From VXNE01 sp963668365 (GTDB lineage: Bacteria > Pseudomonadota > Gammaproteobacteria > Pseudomonadales > Azotimanducaceae), in assembly GCA_963668365.1 (NCBI GenBank), contig OY764266.1:4278001-4342000 (forward strand): a DNA stretch of 64,000 nt, in the 5' to 3' direction. Positions 1 to 9,019 of this stretch are shown here, in pieces (within the stretch, counting starts at the first letter, position 1; each line of letters begins with the position of its first letter). Below the pieces are notes generated by a model. It was not told the origin of the DNA. It saw only the letters and a list, made by a program, of their open reading frames with translations, and did no database searches. Made by a program: the position numbers and the translations under genes.

Positions 1-1
1 C

Positions 2-328
2 GACGCGCATCTTCTGAAGGCCGGACTCGTCGCCCGCATCGATGCGATCGTCCGTCGGCGCGGCCTCACCCAGACAGCGGCCGCGCGGCTGCTCGGGCTT
101 TCCCAGCCCGACGTCTCGCAGCTGCTGCGGGGAGATTTTCGGGAATACTCGCTGGAGCGCCTGCTGCGCCTCCTGACGACGCTCGGCCGCGACGTCGACA
201 TCGTCATCCGGTGGCCCCGTTCGGCCGACGGCGGCAGGCTGCGGATCGCCGCTGCGGAAACCGGCTTAAGACCGGCGCCGGCCACGACAAGGCGAGTCGC
301 AGCCGCGAGGCGCAACGGTGTCGCGTAG
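2..328 (+). CDS. XRE-family helix-turn-helix regulator (antitoxin-like), 5' end outside window
   Basis: The reading frame is open from the window edge to a TAG and gives 108 residues without a start codon. Near the N-terminus it has a Cro/C1-type helix-turn-helix (GLTQTAAARLLGLSQPDVSQ), followed by LLRGDFREYSLERLLRLLTTLG. This is the pattern of the short XRE regulators (COG5606 type) that act as antitoxins of RelE/HigB-like toxins. The tail after about residue 75 is basic and probably disordered. A partner toxin would lie upstream, outside the window. Family assignment is good; the antitoxin role is inferred from family habits only. Confidence 0.75.
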   Translation, partial: DAHLLKAGLVARIDAIVRRRGLTQTAAARLLGLSQPDVSQLLRGDFREYSLERLLRLLTTLGRDVDIVIRWPRSADGGRLRIAAAETGLRPAPATTRRVAAARRNGVA

Positions 329-398
329 ACCGTGGACGCCGTTGCAGACCAACGCGCTCCCCTGGCTCCGGCCCCGCCCCGCTCGACGACCAAGAAAG

Positions 399-728
399 TC
401 AGCGATGCGCCGCCACTTCCCCTCCGGTCGGGTCCAACGCCGCTTCGGCCCGCAATTTCAACCCCAGGGCATCGATCACCCTGAGCACGGTGTCGAACGT
501 CGGATTGCGTTCCCCCGACAGCGCCTTGTAGAGGCTTTCTCGGGACAGGCCGGTGTCCGATGCCACCTGCGCCATGCCCCTGGCGCGGGCGATGTCGCCC
601 AACGCCTTTGCGACGAATGCGGCGTCGCCATCTGCCTCCTCGATCGATGCCTCCAGATACGCCGCCATTTCCTCGCGCGTACGCAGGTGCTCGGCAACGT
701 CGTAGGGTGAAGTAGCGGTCTTTGTCAT
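399..728 (-). CDS. HigA-like addiction-module antidote protein
   Basis: This 109-residue protein has a Cro/C1-type HTH in its second half (GMAQVASDTGLSRESLYKAL, then SGERNPTFDTVLRVIDALGL). That matches the putative addiction module antidote family (COG3636), DNA-binding antitoxins that neutralise a Gp49/HigB-like ribonuclease and repress their own promoter. In this family the toxin gene normally lies immediately upstream. Here only a short N-terminal toxin stub remains upstream at 730-782, so the antidote appears orphaned. The ATG at 728 is the natural start and lies inside the old toxin frame, as expected for a toxin-antidote overlap. Confidence 0.8.
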   Translation of the reverse strand: MTKTATSPYDVAEHLRTREEMAAYLEASIEEADGDAAFVAKALGDIARARGMAQVASDTGLSRESLYKALSGERNPTFDTVLRVIDALGLKLRAEAALDPTGGEVAAHR

Positions 729-729
729 G

Positions 730-782
730 ATTCAAGCCATCCAGCCATCTGGCGTAGACCTCCGTCCTGCGGACTTTCGAGC
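730..782 (-). pseudogene. N-terminal remnant of a HigB/Gp49-like toxin
   Basis: Directly upstream of the HigA-like antidote, one minus-strand frame reads SKVRRTEVYARWLDGLN and then runs out of similarity into the antidote gene. This resembles the N-terminus of addiction-module killer proteins (COG3657), which typically begin with a VRKTEVFAKWL-like stretch. The toxin order and strand are right, but everything after about 17 residues is missing, so the toxin cannot be functional. The call rests on recognising a short motif in the correct context. Confidence 0.5.
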
Positions 783-1132
783 ATGCGCGGACAGTAGCCA
801 ACAGGCTACACCGCTGTCAATCCCCGCTGTTGGTTCTCGGATTGATCCAGCAATCACGCTCGATCATTGCCCAGATTGATTCATCGTCGAAATCTACCGC
901 CGTGGTGGGTCAACGCGCGACCTCCCGGCGTTCCTGTGGCCCGGCCCCACTCGTCGTCCAAGAGGCGCAGGTGCCGGTGTTTGCAGTTTGCCGGACCTCC
1001 TGACACCATTTCGAAGAGGCACAGAGGACGGCGACATGGCTTCGACATCGTCTGCGAACTGCCGTGCGACTGGCGTGCGGCCAGCCCTTAGCGGCTGCCA
1101 ATGCCCAGCCGACGAAGTGCCGGGATAGTCCC
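783..1132. other. Intergenic stretch with no recognised gene
   Basis: About 350 bases lie between the toxin stub and the NAD-salvage genes. Several overlapping frames are open on both strands, but none has family similarity I can recognise. It presumably holds the promoter of the rightward nicotinate phosphoribosyltransferase unit; no convincing -35/-10 pair was identified. Confidence 0.4.
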
Positions 1133-2203
1133 ATGACCGCAACGCGCCGGCCCCGCCTGGATCCACAGACCTTCCACTTCCCCGCTGACCAGATCCGCGC
1201 CGGCCACTATTCCGACAAGTATTTCGTGCGCACCCGAGACGTTTTGCGCCAGGATGGACATTCGCCCCAGATATTGATGCAGGTCTTCTGCAGGACCGCA
1301 GGCTGGATCGGCGGGGTCGATGAAGCCATCGCCATCCTCAAGCGATGCAGCGACGACTGGCCTGCGTTGACGGTGCGCGCGTTGTACGACGGCGATCCCA
1401 TCGCGCCCTTCGAGACCGTGATGACCATCGAAGGCCCATTCGATACGTTCGCGCACCTGGAAACGCTCTATCTGGGCGTTCTGGCGCGCCGCAGCCGCAT
1501 CCTCACGAACACGCGCCGGGTTGTGGACGCGGCACGCCCGAAGGAGGTGCTGTTCTTCCCCGCCCGGCACGACCACTGGTCGCTGCAGCAGGGCGATGGC
1601 TACGCCGCGCATGTGGCTGGCGCGACGGCGGTGTCGACGGACGCGCAGGCCGCCTGGTGGGGCGGTATCGGCCTCGGCACAGTTCCCCATGCCGCCATCG
1701 CAGCCTACGGCGGCAACACCGTGCTGGCCGCCCGCAAGTTCGCCGACCACATTCCCGAGGCGGTGCCTCTCGTGGTGCTGGTCGACTTCGACAACGACAG
1801 CGTGGGCACGGCGGTGGATGTCGCCCGCGCCCTCGGCAGTCGCCTCTACGGGGTGCGTCTCGATACCTCCGGCACGCTGGTGGACAAGAGCGTCGCGCCG
1901 AAGATGGGCCAGTTCGATCCGCGCGGCGTGAATCCGCAACTCGTGACGAATGTTCGCGAAGCGCTCGACGACGCCGGGTTCGAAGACGTGCGCATCATCG
2001 TCTCCGGCGGCTTCGGCGTCGCCAAGATTCGCGCCTTCGAGTCCGAAGGCCTCCCCGTTTCCGCCTATGGCGTCGGGTCTTCCCTGGTGGCCAACGACGG
2101 CGGCTTCGATTTCACCGCCGACATCGTGCTCAACGAGGGGCGCCCGTCCGCCAAGGTCGGCCGCGGGTACAGGCCCAACGCGCGTCTGGAGGTCGCGGAA
2201 TGA
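1133..2203 (+). CDS. Nicotinate phosphoribosyltransferase family protein
   Basis: The 356-residue protein belongs to the nicotinate phosphoribosyltransferase family (COG1488), which joins nicotinate to PRPP with ATP to give nicotinate mononucleotide in NAD salvage. Visible signatures are an N-terminal DKYFVRT motif, GYAAHVAGATAVST near residues 155-170, VVLVDFDNDS followed by GVRLDTSGT (the phosphoribosyl site region), and a late IIVSGGF strand. I chose the ATG at 1133 because it gives a compact N-terminus; an in-frame start 69 bases upstream adds residues without family similarity. Its stop overlaps the start of the nicotinamidase-like gene (ATGA), which supports a shared role in turning nicotinamide into NAD. 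Confidence 0.85.
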   Translation: MTATRRPRLDPQTFHFPADQIRAGHYSDKYFVRTRDVLRQDGHSPQILMQVFCRTAGWIGGVDEAIAILKRCSDDWPALTVRALYDGDPIAPFETVMTIEGPFDTFAHLETLYLGVLARRSRILTNTRRVVDAARPKEVLFFPARHDHWSLQQGDGYAAHVAGATAVSTDAQAAWWGGIGLGTVPHAAIAAYGGNTVLAARKFADHIPEAVPLVVLVDFDNDSVGTAVDVARALGSRLYGVRLDTSGTLVDKSVAPKMGQFDPRGVNPQLVTNVREALDDAGFEDVRIIVSGGFGVAKIRAFESEGLPVSAYGVGSSLVANDGGFDFTADIVLNEGRPSAKVGRGYRPNARLEVAE

Positions 2204-2835
2204 CACGGGTGTTCTGGGACGTGGACACGCAGGTCGACTTCATGTGGCCGGACGGCAAGCTGTATGTGCCCGGCGCCGAGACCGTCGCCGACAACCTGGG
2301 CCGTCTCACCGACTACGCCCACGCCAACGGCATTCGCATCGTCGCCAGTTCGGACAACCATGATCCGGACGACGCCGAACTCTCCGACACGCCGGACTTC
2401 CAGGACACTTTTCCGCCACACTGCCTGCGCGACACCCCCGGGCAGGCGCGAATACCGCAGACGGTCCTGAACAATCCGCTGCTGATCGAACCGAAAGATG
2501 CGGCGCGCGCCTTGCCCGCCTTGCTGGAGAAACACTTCGGCGACATCCTGTTTCACAAGCACTGGTTCGATGTCTTCACCAACCCCCACGTCAGCCCGGT
2601 GGTCGAGGCTTTGAGCATTACGGACGTCGTCCTTTATGGCGTGGCGCTCGACGTCTGCGTCGCCTGCGCCGTCGAAGGTCTGCTCGCGCGACATCCCGCG
2701 CTCGCATTGACGGTTGTCGAGGACGCCGTGCGCGGCATCGACGAAGGCGGACGCGACGCGATCCTTGGCGGATGGCGAGCAAGGGGGGTCACGATCACTT
2801 CCACGCAAGCGGTACTCTGCCCAGACAAGACTTGA
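2200..2835 (+). CDS. Nicotinamidase-like cysteine hydrolase
   Basis: This is a 211-residue isochorismatase-fold hydrolase that best fits nicotinamidase (nicotinamide to nicotinate plus ammonia). The expected catalytic triad is present as Asp9 (DTQVDF motif), Lys120 (FHK) and Cys153 (ALDVCV). A metal site of Asp52, His54 and His74 matches the PncA pattern. It overlaps the nicotinate phosphoribosyltransferase by four bases and so is probably translationally coupled; together the two enzymes would form a two-step NAD salvage route. Substrate is inferred from triad plus context. Related amidases of the same fold cannot be excluded. Confidence 0.85.
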   Translation: MTRVFWDVDTQVDFMWPDGKLYVPGAETVADNLGRLTDYAHANGIRIVASSDNHDPDDAELSDTPDFQDTFPPHCLRDTPGQARIPQTVLNNPLLIEPKDAARALPALLEKHFGDILFHKHWFDVFTNPHVSPVVEALSITDVVLYGVALDVCVACAVEGLLARHPALALTVVEDAVRGIDEGGRDAILGGWRARGVTITSTQAVLCPDKT

Positions 2836-2845
2836 GGACTTGACC

Positions 2846-3634
2846 ATGGACAACGACAAGCGGAAAACGGCGCTGGTCACCGGCGCTTCAGCGGGACTGG
2901 GCGAGGAGTTCGCGCGACAACTCGCGGCGCGCGGCTACGACCTCGCGCTGGTCGCCCGTCGCCGGAGCCGACTGGAAACGTTGGCCGAAGACCTGCGCGG
3001 CAGCCACGACGGCGTTCGCATCGAGGTGATCGAGGCGGACCTGTCGTCAGCCTATGCGCCGGACGCGATAGCCGCCCGCGCCGCGGAGCTGGGTCTCGAG
3101 GTCGACTACCTAGTCAACAACGCCGGTTCCGCCGGGCCCGACCTGCTCGACGACCGGGACTGGCAGCAGCAGGCCGCTTTCCTGCAACTGATGATGACGT
3201 CCGTGGCGCACCTGTGCCACCTGTTCGCTCCCGGCATGTGCGAGCGCGGCTTTGGCCGCATTCTCAACGTCTCCTCGGTGGCCGGCCGCATCGCTCACGC
3301 GGGCGACATGAACTACGGCCCGAGCAAGGCCTACGTGATCGCCCTGTCGGAAGCCCTGGACCTGACGCTCAAGCCCCGGGGGGTGAGAGTCTCCGCCCTC
3401 TGTCCCGGCTATACGCATACCGATTTCCACGCCGTCGCCGACATGCTCGATACGAAAGCGGCAACACCCGATTTCCTGTGGTACGAGGCCGACAAGGTCG
3501 TGCGCGAAGGCCTCGCCGCCATCGAACGCGGGAAGAGCGTCTACTGTTCCGGGCGGCTCTACCGGTGGGGCGACCCCATCCTGCAGTCCGTCTGGACCCG
3601 ACCGCTGGCGCGCCGGGCGATGGGCAGCCGATAG
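2846..3634 (+). CDS. SDR-family NAD(P)-dependent oxidoreductase
   Basis: The 262-residue protein is a classical short-chain dehydrogenase. It has the cofactor motif TGASAGLG (residues 12-19), the NNAG motif near 91-94, the catalytic Ser143/Ser144 and YGPSK with Tyr157 and Lys161. It starts 10 bases after the nicotinamidase-like gene, so it is probably the third gene of that transcript. The substrate is not evident; the sequence resembles SDRs annotated as short-chain reductases of acyl or ketone substrates. No membrane segment or signal is visible. Confidence 0.85.
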   Translation: MDNDKRKTALVTGASAGLGEEFARQLAARGYDLALVARRRSRLETLAEDLRGSHDGVRIEVIEADLSSAYAPDAIAARAAELGLEVDYLVNNAGSAGPDLLDDRDWQQQAAFLQLMMTSVAHLCHLFAPGMCERGFGRILNVSSVAGRIAHAGDMNYGPSKAYVIALSEALDLTLKPRGVRVSALCPGYTHTDFHAVADMLDTKAATPDFLWYEADKVVREGLAAIERGKSVYCSGRLYRWGDPILQSVWTRPLARRAMGSR

Positions 3635-3667
3635 GGGGCGACCGGCTGACGCCATGTCTCGCCGTTA

Positions 3668-3684
3668 GTCCGTCCAGAACGGAC
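3668..3684. terminator. Weak hairpin between convergent genes
   Basis: GTCCGT and ACGGAC form a 6-bp stem with a 5-base loop, midway between the rightward SDR gene and the leftward two-gene module. There is no T-run on either side, so it is at best a weak bidirectional terminator. Confidence 0.25.
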
Positions 3685-3687
3685 AGG

Positions 3688-4131
3688 TCACACGGCAGCC
3701 TTCACATCGTCAGCACCCACCATGGCTCTGATCTCGGCCGCGATCATGCGGTCTTCTTCCGTGTAACCAAGGATACCGGCGTGAGAGGCGTCATCCGCGA
3801 GCGGAAGGTGGTTGACGTGCAGCGATCGTCCGAAAGCTCGCCTGATGGCCGTCTTCACCTCACCGACATTGAGCAGCGCGAAACGACCATTGGGCCGAAG
3901 CCGGAAACCCTTGCTTCTCAACGTCTCCCGGACGCGGCTCACGGACGCTTCCCTTTCGGAGATAGCTCCCCTCCCACCGCGCACTCCGAAATATTCGAGC
4001 CAATTGACAGATAGGTTGTGCTCCCCAGCGCGAATCCAGAAAGCGCTCGCCATTGGGTGGCCGCGCTCGTCGACCGCCGAAGGCTTGCAGTATCGAGCGA
4101 TGTGGTCGCGATCCGGTAGCGGCTCGTTCAT
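3688..4131 (-). CDS. Conserved-looking hypothetical protein, second gene of a coupled pair
   Basis: I do not recognise this 147-residue soluble protein. It is rich in charged residues, has no signal peptide or membrane segment, and contains the distinctive stretches DHIARYCKPS near the start and SVNWLEYFG around residues 40-50. Its ATG overlaps the stop of the upstream 268-residue gene by four bases (ATGA), so the two are translationally coupled and likely made in fixed ratio, as is common for toxin-antitoxin or two-subunit modules. The conserved-looking N-terminus and natural coding bias make it a credible gene. No function is assigned. Confidence 0.65.
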   Translation of the reverse strand: MNEPLPDRDHIARYCKPSAVDERGHPMASAFWIRAGEHNLSVNWLEYFGVRGGRGAISEREASVSRVRETLRSKGFRLRPNGRFALLNVGEVKTAIRRAFGRSLHVNHLPLADDASHAGILGYTEEDRMIAAEIRAMVGADDVKAAV

Positions 4132-4934
4132 GTTCGCTGTATTCGATCGGTGAATGCGCGCACAGCCTCCAGTGCTTCCGCGGCAGGCAACGTTCCGTGC
4201 ACCGTGAGTCGATCCACGCCTTGGCGATAGGGCTCGGACAGGGCGGCAAACCCAATGATCGCGCGGGGAAGAAACTCCATCGCCAGCAGGCCGTTGCCCG
4301 CCCGATCATCCGAGGTGCCGGGAATGGTCCATTCCACCTGCGCCGTTGCATTCGGGGAGACACCGACTTGGGGATCCGGCAACTGCCCTTGCTCGAGGAG
4401 AAAGCTCGCCATGTGCCGAAGCGAGTCGAGGGCCATGGGTTCTTCCTCCGGGTCCTCCCGGGCAAGCTCCTGCAGGTAGTGGATACGATCCGCAACCCGT
4501 TCCCGACCGTGCGACCGCAATACCGCCACAATGGCGTGGGCGGTTGAAGCTGCATCGAGTTCGCTGCGCCAGGGTGCGAGCCCGGCGCGACCCGAAGGCC
4601 GCTCCGCAGATACGGGTTCTGCATCGCGAACCATCAGGGAGTCGTCCGCATCGGGCCCCAGGTATCGGTAAAAGCCAGGGCGGATGCGTGTGAAGAAAGG
4701 ACCGTCCAGCACCCTCTTCAACGGCACGATGACCTGCTGCGGGGTGGTGTCCCTGTCGCCTCCGAGATCGATGAATCGCTGTCGAAGGGCCTCGACGATC
4801 TCCCGGCGCCGGTATATCGCATTGGCATCGAGCAAGTCGTCTCGGAGCAGTTCCTCGACAGCCGCGGTGCCAAATGGCAAGCCGATCAGTCTTTCCATCA
4901 AGATCGACACCCGAGAAAGCCTCCGATCAATCAA
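4128..4934 (-). CDS. Hypothetical protein, first gene of a coupled pair
   Basis: This 268-residue soluble protein is unrecognised. The N-terminal ~130 residues are helical and basic. The C-terminal third contains a hydrophobic core segment (NGLLAMEFLPRAIIGFAAL) that looks like a folded beta-rich domain. It is followed by the 147-residue gene with a 4-base stop/start overlap, and lies convergent to the NAD-salvage operon. There are no recognisable nuclease, kinase or DNA-binding motifs. The pair behaves like a self-contained accessory module; any function would be speculation. Confidence 0.65.
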   Translation of the reverse strand: MIDRRLSRVSILMERLIGLPFGTAAVEELLRDDLLDANAIYRRREIVEALRQRFIDLGGDRDTTPQQVIVPLKRVLDGPFFTRIRPGFYRYLGPDADDSLMVRDAEPVSAERPSGRAGLAPWRSELDAASTAHAIVAVLRSHGRERVADRIHYLQELAREDPEEEPMALDSLRHMASFLLEQGQLPDPQVGVSPNATAQVEWTIPGTSDDRAGNGLLAMEFLPRAIIGFAALSEPYRQGVDRLTVHGTLPAAEALEAVRAFTDRIQRT

Positions 4935-5033
4935 CCTGATCAGAGTACGATGGGCGCAAGAGTTACGTCAAGCGCAGAAAGACCGCAAAAAAGGATCAAA
5001 GGGAGCGTCAGTTGCGAGTCCACTCCGGGTGAG

Positions 5034-7832
5034 TCAAGCGACCTCCTCTTTCTCGTCGGCATGCAGGACCACCGTGCCCGCATCGCCATCCACACTGATG
5101 ATCTGGCCGCTCTTTATCCGTTGCGTGATATTGCCGGTACCGACCACCGCCGGAATCCCGTATTCGCGCGCCACGATCGAACCGTGTCCCAGGATGCCGC
5201 CGATATCGGTGACGAGTCCAACCGCATGGGCGAATAGCGGGGTCCAAGCAGGGTTGGTCATGGGGCAGACGAGGACGGAACCCGGTTGCATCCGGTCGAA
5301 CTCCGCCGGCGACTTGATCAGGCTCGCGGGACCCGTGACCGTCCCCGGGCTCACCGGCACACCGAGCATGGTGTCGCTGGTGGGATCGTTGCGTGCCTGC
5401 GTCTCCTTGAACGCGATGGCTGGAATCTCGCTCGCCTCGGCCGGGATGGTCCCCGGCGGATGCAGGCGTTTGCGCGCTTCCCGCAGCTCGCGGCGCTCTG
5501 CCGCGAGCTTTCCGTATTCGGGCAGCGCCCGGTTAACTTTCAGCGCCGCAATGGCTTCCTTCAGTTCGGCGGTTACGCAGTAGTAGACATCATCCGAGAG
5601 GCGCAGGGTGCCGACATCCACGAGTCGCCAACCCAGCTCGGCCGCGAAGCTACGCAACACGGGCCACGCGCTGCCCAGGTAGAACATCGATTCCTCCCTG
5701 ACCCAGTAGAACCGGTGCGTGAACCAGTTTCGAAAGCGGAACTGCCAATACTGCAGACCTTCCAGCAATTGCTCCATGTCCTCGAGCGCCCGCTCGCGCT
5801 TGCGCGTTGCCTCGATGTCGTGTTTCTCCGGGCTGTAGTCCCTGTCCGCCACCATGGTCTTCAGGGTCGCGAAAAACGGCGTGGGGTCCTCTCGCTGCGG
5901 CGGCTCGACGAAATCGAGCGTGTACCCCTGGTGTCCGTAGACGTCGAGGTATTCGTCTATCGCCTCGCGAACCGGACCGCTTTCGGGATGTTGCCGCAGC
6001 GCGTCCATCAGACGAGCGGCCGGGGTGGTGACCACCAGTTCCCATAGCGATTCGTCCGCCTGGATCCGCTTCGAGATCTTGTACATGGCCGCGTTCGCGA
6101 GCATGGATCGAGACTTGTACCCGCTCAGGAACTGGCCGCTGGTAAATTGGTGATCCGGCAGGTTTCCCTGCAGGAAGATCTGCAGTTGATGGTCCGTCGA
6201 CTTCGCGACACCGAAGGTGTGGCCGGTATCGTCGGTCCAGTAGTCGCCTTCCGCGATGGCGAGCGCGCGGATACCCGCAAGCAGTGTTTCGGGTTCGGCT
6301 GCGGCGGGATCGACCTTGCGCCACTCTTCGATGGCGGCGAGCAGCCTGGGCAAGGTGATGTCGCGCCACTTCCCGAGGATGCGTTCGTTCACCTGGGTCT
6401 TGTTGAATACACTTCTCCTATTGCTCTCGGGCAAGGTCAATGCGTGGGCCAGGTCTTCGATACCGGCCGACGCGGACCAGTCTTCGAACGCCGCGCGATC
6501 CCGTGGCGGCAGGGAGTCGAGGAAAAGCTCCAAGTCGTGTTGCTCCATGGCGGCATCGATTTCCTGGGACTGCCGCCGCTGCTCCTCCGCCTTGCGTTCC
6601 GCGGCTTCCAACTCCTCCTCGGTCAGCCGTTCCGTGCGTTTCATGGCCTGGAGCTGCGGCCAGTCCGCACGTTGATAGGCGAAGCCGTGCAGCGTCGCGT
6701 ATACGGGACCACCGCCCACCATGAGGCTTCTGCCTCCGCGCGCGTGTTCCAATCCTTCCGTCAGGTACAACTCGTCAAAAAGCGGGCAGACGGGATCGGG
6801 CATGTTCTCGACGATCTGGCGCCGGCAGAGGATCTTCGCCGGCGGGTTCGGCTCCCAGACGACATCTATGGGCTGCGGCGGCAGGTTCGTGATGGGTCTC
6901 GATTGCAACAGCCAGAGCTTGCCGTCGGCGATGGCCCATTCGACGTCCTGGGGGAGGCCGTCATAGAGCGCCTCGATCTTGATGGCGGTAGCGCCAAGCG
7001 ATTCAAGCATGCTCTCGGTCAGTGACGAGCGAGCGCGCTTCCCTGACGAAACCGCTTCCGTACGGGTGCCCTGCGCGCCGTCGGCCACGATCTTCTGTTC
7101 CTTCGGACCGATCGTCGTCTCCTTCGCGGACAGGGATTCCCGGTCCACGACATAGGTGTCCGGCGTGACATGGCCGCCGACCACCGCCTCGCCGAGACCG
7201 AAACTCGCGTTGACGATCATCTCCGACCGCTCGCCGGTGGCCGGGTTCGCGGTGAAGAGAATGCCCGAGACTTCGGATGGCACCATGGCCTGCGCCACCA
7301 CCGCCATCGCCACCGACGCCTGGTCGATGCCGTTCTGATGCCGATACGCGATGGCCCGCTCGGTCCAAAGCGAAGCCCAGCAGTCCTTGACCGCCGTCAC
7401 GAGAGCTTCAGCGCCCCGCACGTTCAGGTACGTCTCCTGCTGCCCGGCAAAGGACAGGTCGGGCAGATCCTCGGCATTGGCGGATGAGCGCACGGCCAGC
7501 GCCGGATCGTCGCCATCGAGCGACGCGTAGGCCTCGGCAATCTCCGCGGCAATATCGTCCGGAACTTCCGCGACAGCAAAGAGCGCCTGGATGCTCGATG
7601 CCGCAGACGCGAAGGACGCCCTGCCCTGCATGACCTCGGGTCTTGCGAGATCGAGGATCTTCCTGCGCAGGTCGTTTTCGGCTACGAACTTCCGGTAGGC
7701 GCGGGCCGTCGCGATGAAACCGTCGGGCACGGCGAACCCCGCCTTCGCCATGCGCGAGAGGGACCGGCCCTTGCCGCCGACCACTTCCAGCGAGTCGTCC
7801 TGGGCGCAAAGCGGCGATGTGTACTTGGGCAT
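5034..7832 (-). CDS. PEP-synthase/rifampin-phosphotransferase-like dikinase (paralogue 1)
   Basis: The 932-residue protein has three visible parts. Residues ~15-315 are an ATP-grasp pyruvate-phosphate-dikinase N-domain (VVGGKGRSLSRMAKAGF, LAVRSSANAEDLPDLSFAG, then LWLLQSRPIT). Residues ~320-800 are a long helical central region. The C-terminus is a swivelling phosphohistidine domain with GILGHGSIVAREYGIPAVVG, where His883 is the expected phospho-carrier. The size and the long central domain resemble rifampin phosphotransferase more than housekeeping PEP synthase, which has a TIM-barrel C-terminus that is not seen here. The acceptor substrate is unknown. Two paralogues lie at 9888-12572 and 44648-47455. 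No neighbour on its strand is close enough to define an operon. Confidence 0.85.
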   Translation of the reverse strand: MPKYTSPLCAQDDSLEVVGGKGRSLSRMAKAGFAVPDGFIATARAYRKFVAENDLRRKILDLARPEVMQGRASFASAASSIQALFAVAEVPDDIAAEIAEAYASLDGDDPALAVRSSANAEDLPDLSFAGQQETYLNVRGAEALVTAVKDCWASLWTERAIAYRHQNGIDQASVAMAVVAQAMVPSEVSGILFTANPATGERSEMIVNASFGLGEAVVGGHVTPDTYVVDRESLSAKETTIGPKEQKIVADGAQGTRTEAVSSGKRARSSLTESMLESLGATAIKIEALYDGLPQDVEWAIADGKLWLLQSRPITNLPPQPIDVVWEPNPPAKILCRRQIVENMPDPVCPLFDELYLTEGLEHARGGRSLMVGGGPVYATLHGFAYQRADWPQLQAMKRTERLTEEELEAAERKAEEQRRQSQEIDAAMEQHDLELFLDSLPPRDRAAFEDWSASAGIEDLAHALTLPESNRRSVFNKTQVNERILGKWRDITLPRLLAAIEEWRKVDPAAAEPETLLAGIRALAIAEGDYWTDDTGHTFGVAKSTDHQLQIFLQGNLPDHQFTSGQFLSGYKSRSMLANAAMYKISKRIQADESLWELVVTTPAARLMDALRQHPESGPVREAIDEYLDVYGHQGYTLDFVEPPQREDPTPFFATLKTMVADRDYSPEKHDIEATRKRERALEDMEQLLEGLQYWQFRFRNWFTHRFYWVREESMFYLGSAWPVLRSFAAELGWRLVDVGTLRLSDDVYYCVTAELKEAIAALKVNRALPEYGKLAAERRELREARKRLHPPGTIPAEASEIPAIAFKETQARNDPTSDTMLGVPVSPGTVTGPASLIKSPAEFDRMQPGSVLVCPMTNPAWTPLFAHAVGLVTDIGGILGHGSIVAREYGIPAVVGTGNITQRIKSGQIISVDGDAGTVVLHADEKEEVA

Positions 7833-8527
7833 ATTCGATCAGAAACCCGGCAATTAACGGCTATAAAGCATAGAAACAGGCCTTGGGACGTTCAACGAAG
7901 CGACGCGAGCGGCTTTGATTGAATCACCCCAAAAAAGGGAATCGTGTAGCAAAATCCGCAAGCGCCCGTCCACAACGCTGGCAAGTTTCAGTCCATTGAT
8001 CGCCGCTGCGAGAACACGTAATCCAGCGTCAACAAAACTGCGCCAAGCCAAAAAATGGTCAGTCCCGCCCGATCGGGATGCACAATCAACCAGCCAAGGC
8101 TAGGAAGCATAGGCAGCAAGAGCAGTTCGCTAAGGTTGGCCGCTTGGTGTTTGATCGTTGCGTGCTCTCCCACTGTCGCACCACTCAGCCCCGCCGCCAA
8201 CGCTGGCTTTCTGGTGGTACCATTTCGCCCAGCCACCGTGAAAACGCAGGCTTAGTGAATGAGCGCTCGAACATTACCGCCATCGCCAAGAACGCCCGTT
8301 GCTCTTCGGGATGCAAGACCCCATACACCTCGTTCATTTGATGCATAAGAATCTCGGCTAACAATGAAGTGGATCGAGGCCGGATCGAAGGCGGTGCAAG
8401 ACACTCTTGAGCGCCTCGACCAACGTATTCATCTGCCATTTAGCGTCAGTCGCGACTTGATGCCCGTCTCTCCGGGCCGTCACTCCACCTGGCAGGGGTC
8501 GCTGGCGCTAGGCTGAACGCGAGCGCC
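7833..8527. other. 695-bp stretch with two weak small-ORF candidates
   Basis: This stretch lies between the first dikinase and the DUF2335 gene and holds no recognised gene. Two leftward candidates overlap in different frames. One at 7988-8236 (82 residues) has a hydrophobic C-terminal half that could span the membrane once or twice. The other at 8185-8439 (84 residues) is soluble. Neither has recognisable similarity and at most one can be real over the shared bases. The dikinase promoter presumably lies just upstream of 7832. Confidence 0.35.
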
Positions 8528-9013
8528 TCAGTCTTCCTTGGGCGGTCGGCGGAACGCACTCAAAAGCTGACGCGTGAAGACCGTTATCATTCCAACTAGG
8601 CCCAAGGGCAACGCGATGCTGGCGTTCTCAAGCCAAGTTGCCAAACCGGCCACAACGATCAGGGAAACGCCCATAAGGACTGCCCCGTTGATTCGCTTGG
8701 CATCGTTGTCTATCGCGCCCTTCTGCCCCGATTCTCGAATCTGCTGTTCCTTCTCCGCCATTTTCAAGATGCGATCAGCGGCATCCGGTGCAACGTGATT
8801 GTACCGTTCGAAGTCCGCTGGAGGAGGGAGCGGACCAGAGAACATGCGAATGATGGACAGGGAGGTTTCGCCCCCCTCTTCCCGCATCTTCCTTACGAGC
8901 GCAGACGCGAGAGCGTCGGCCATCTCTCCCGCTTGAACGGGAAATTGGGTTTCCGGTGGGGATTTTTCGCGCTCGACCGGCGGTTCTGCCGGGGGGTCGT
9001 TGTTCTCCGACAT
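8528..9013 (-). CDS. DUF2335 predicted membrane protein
   Basis: The 161-residue protein matches the DUF2335 family (COG5346). It has a proline- and acid-rich N-terminus, then the typical GPLPPPADFERYNHVAPDAA and ILKMAEKEQ segment (residues ~60-90), and finally two hydrophobic helices at about 108-126 and 131-147 before a basic tail. The family is found in phage-related and accessory DNA and has no known function; the soluble N-terminus is presumably cytoplasmic. It follows a 95-residue hypothetical gene by 6 bases and is probably co-transcribed with it. Confidence 0.8.
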   Translation of the reverse strand: MSENNDPPAEPPVEREKSPPETQFPVQAGEMADALASALVRKMREEGGETSLSIIRMFSGPLPPPADFERYNHVAPDAADRILKMAEKEQQIRESGQKGAIDNDAKRINGAVLMGVSLIVVAGLATWLENASIALPLGLVGMITVFTRQLLSAFRRPPKED

Positions 9014-9019
9014 TTTGAC

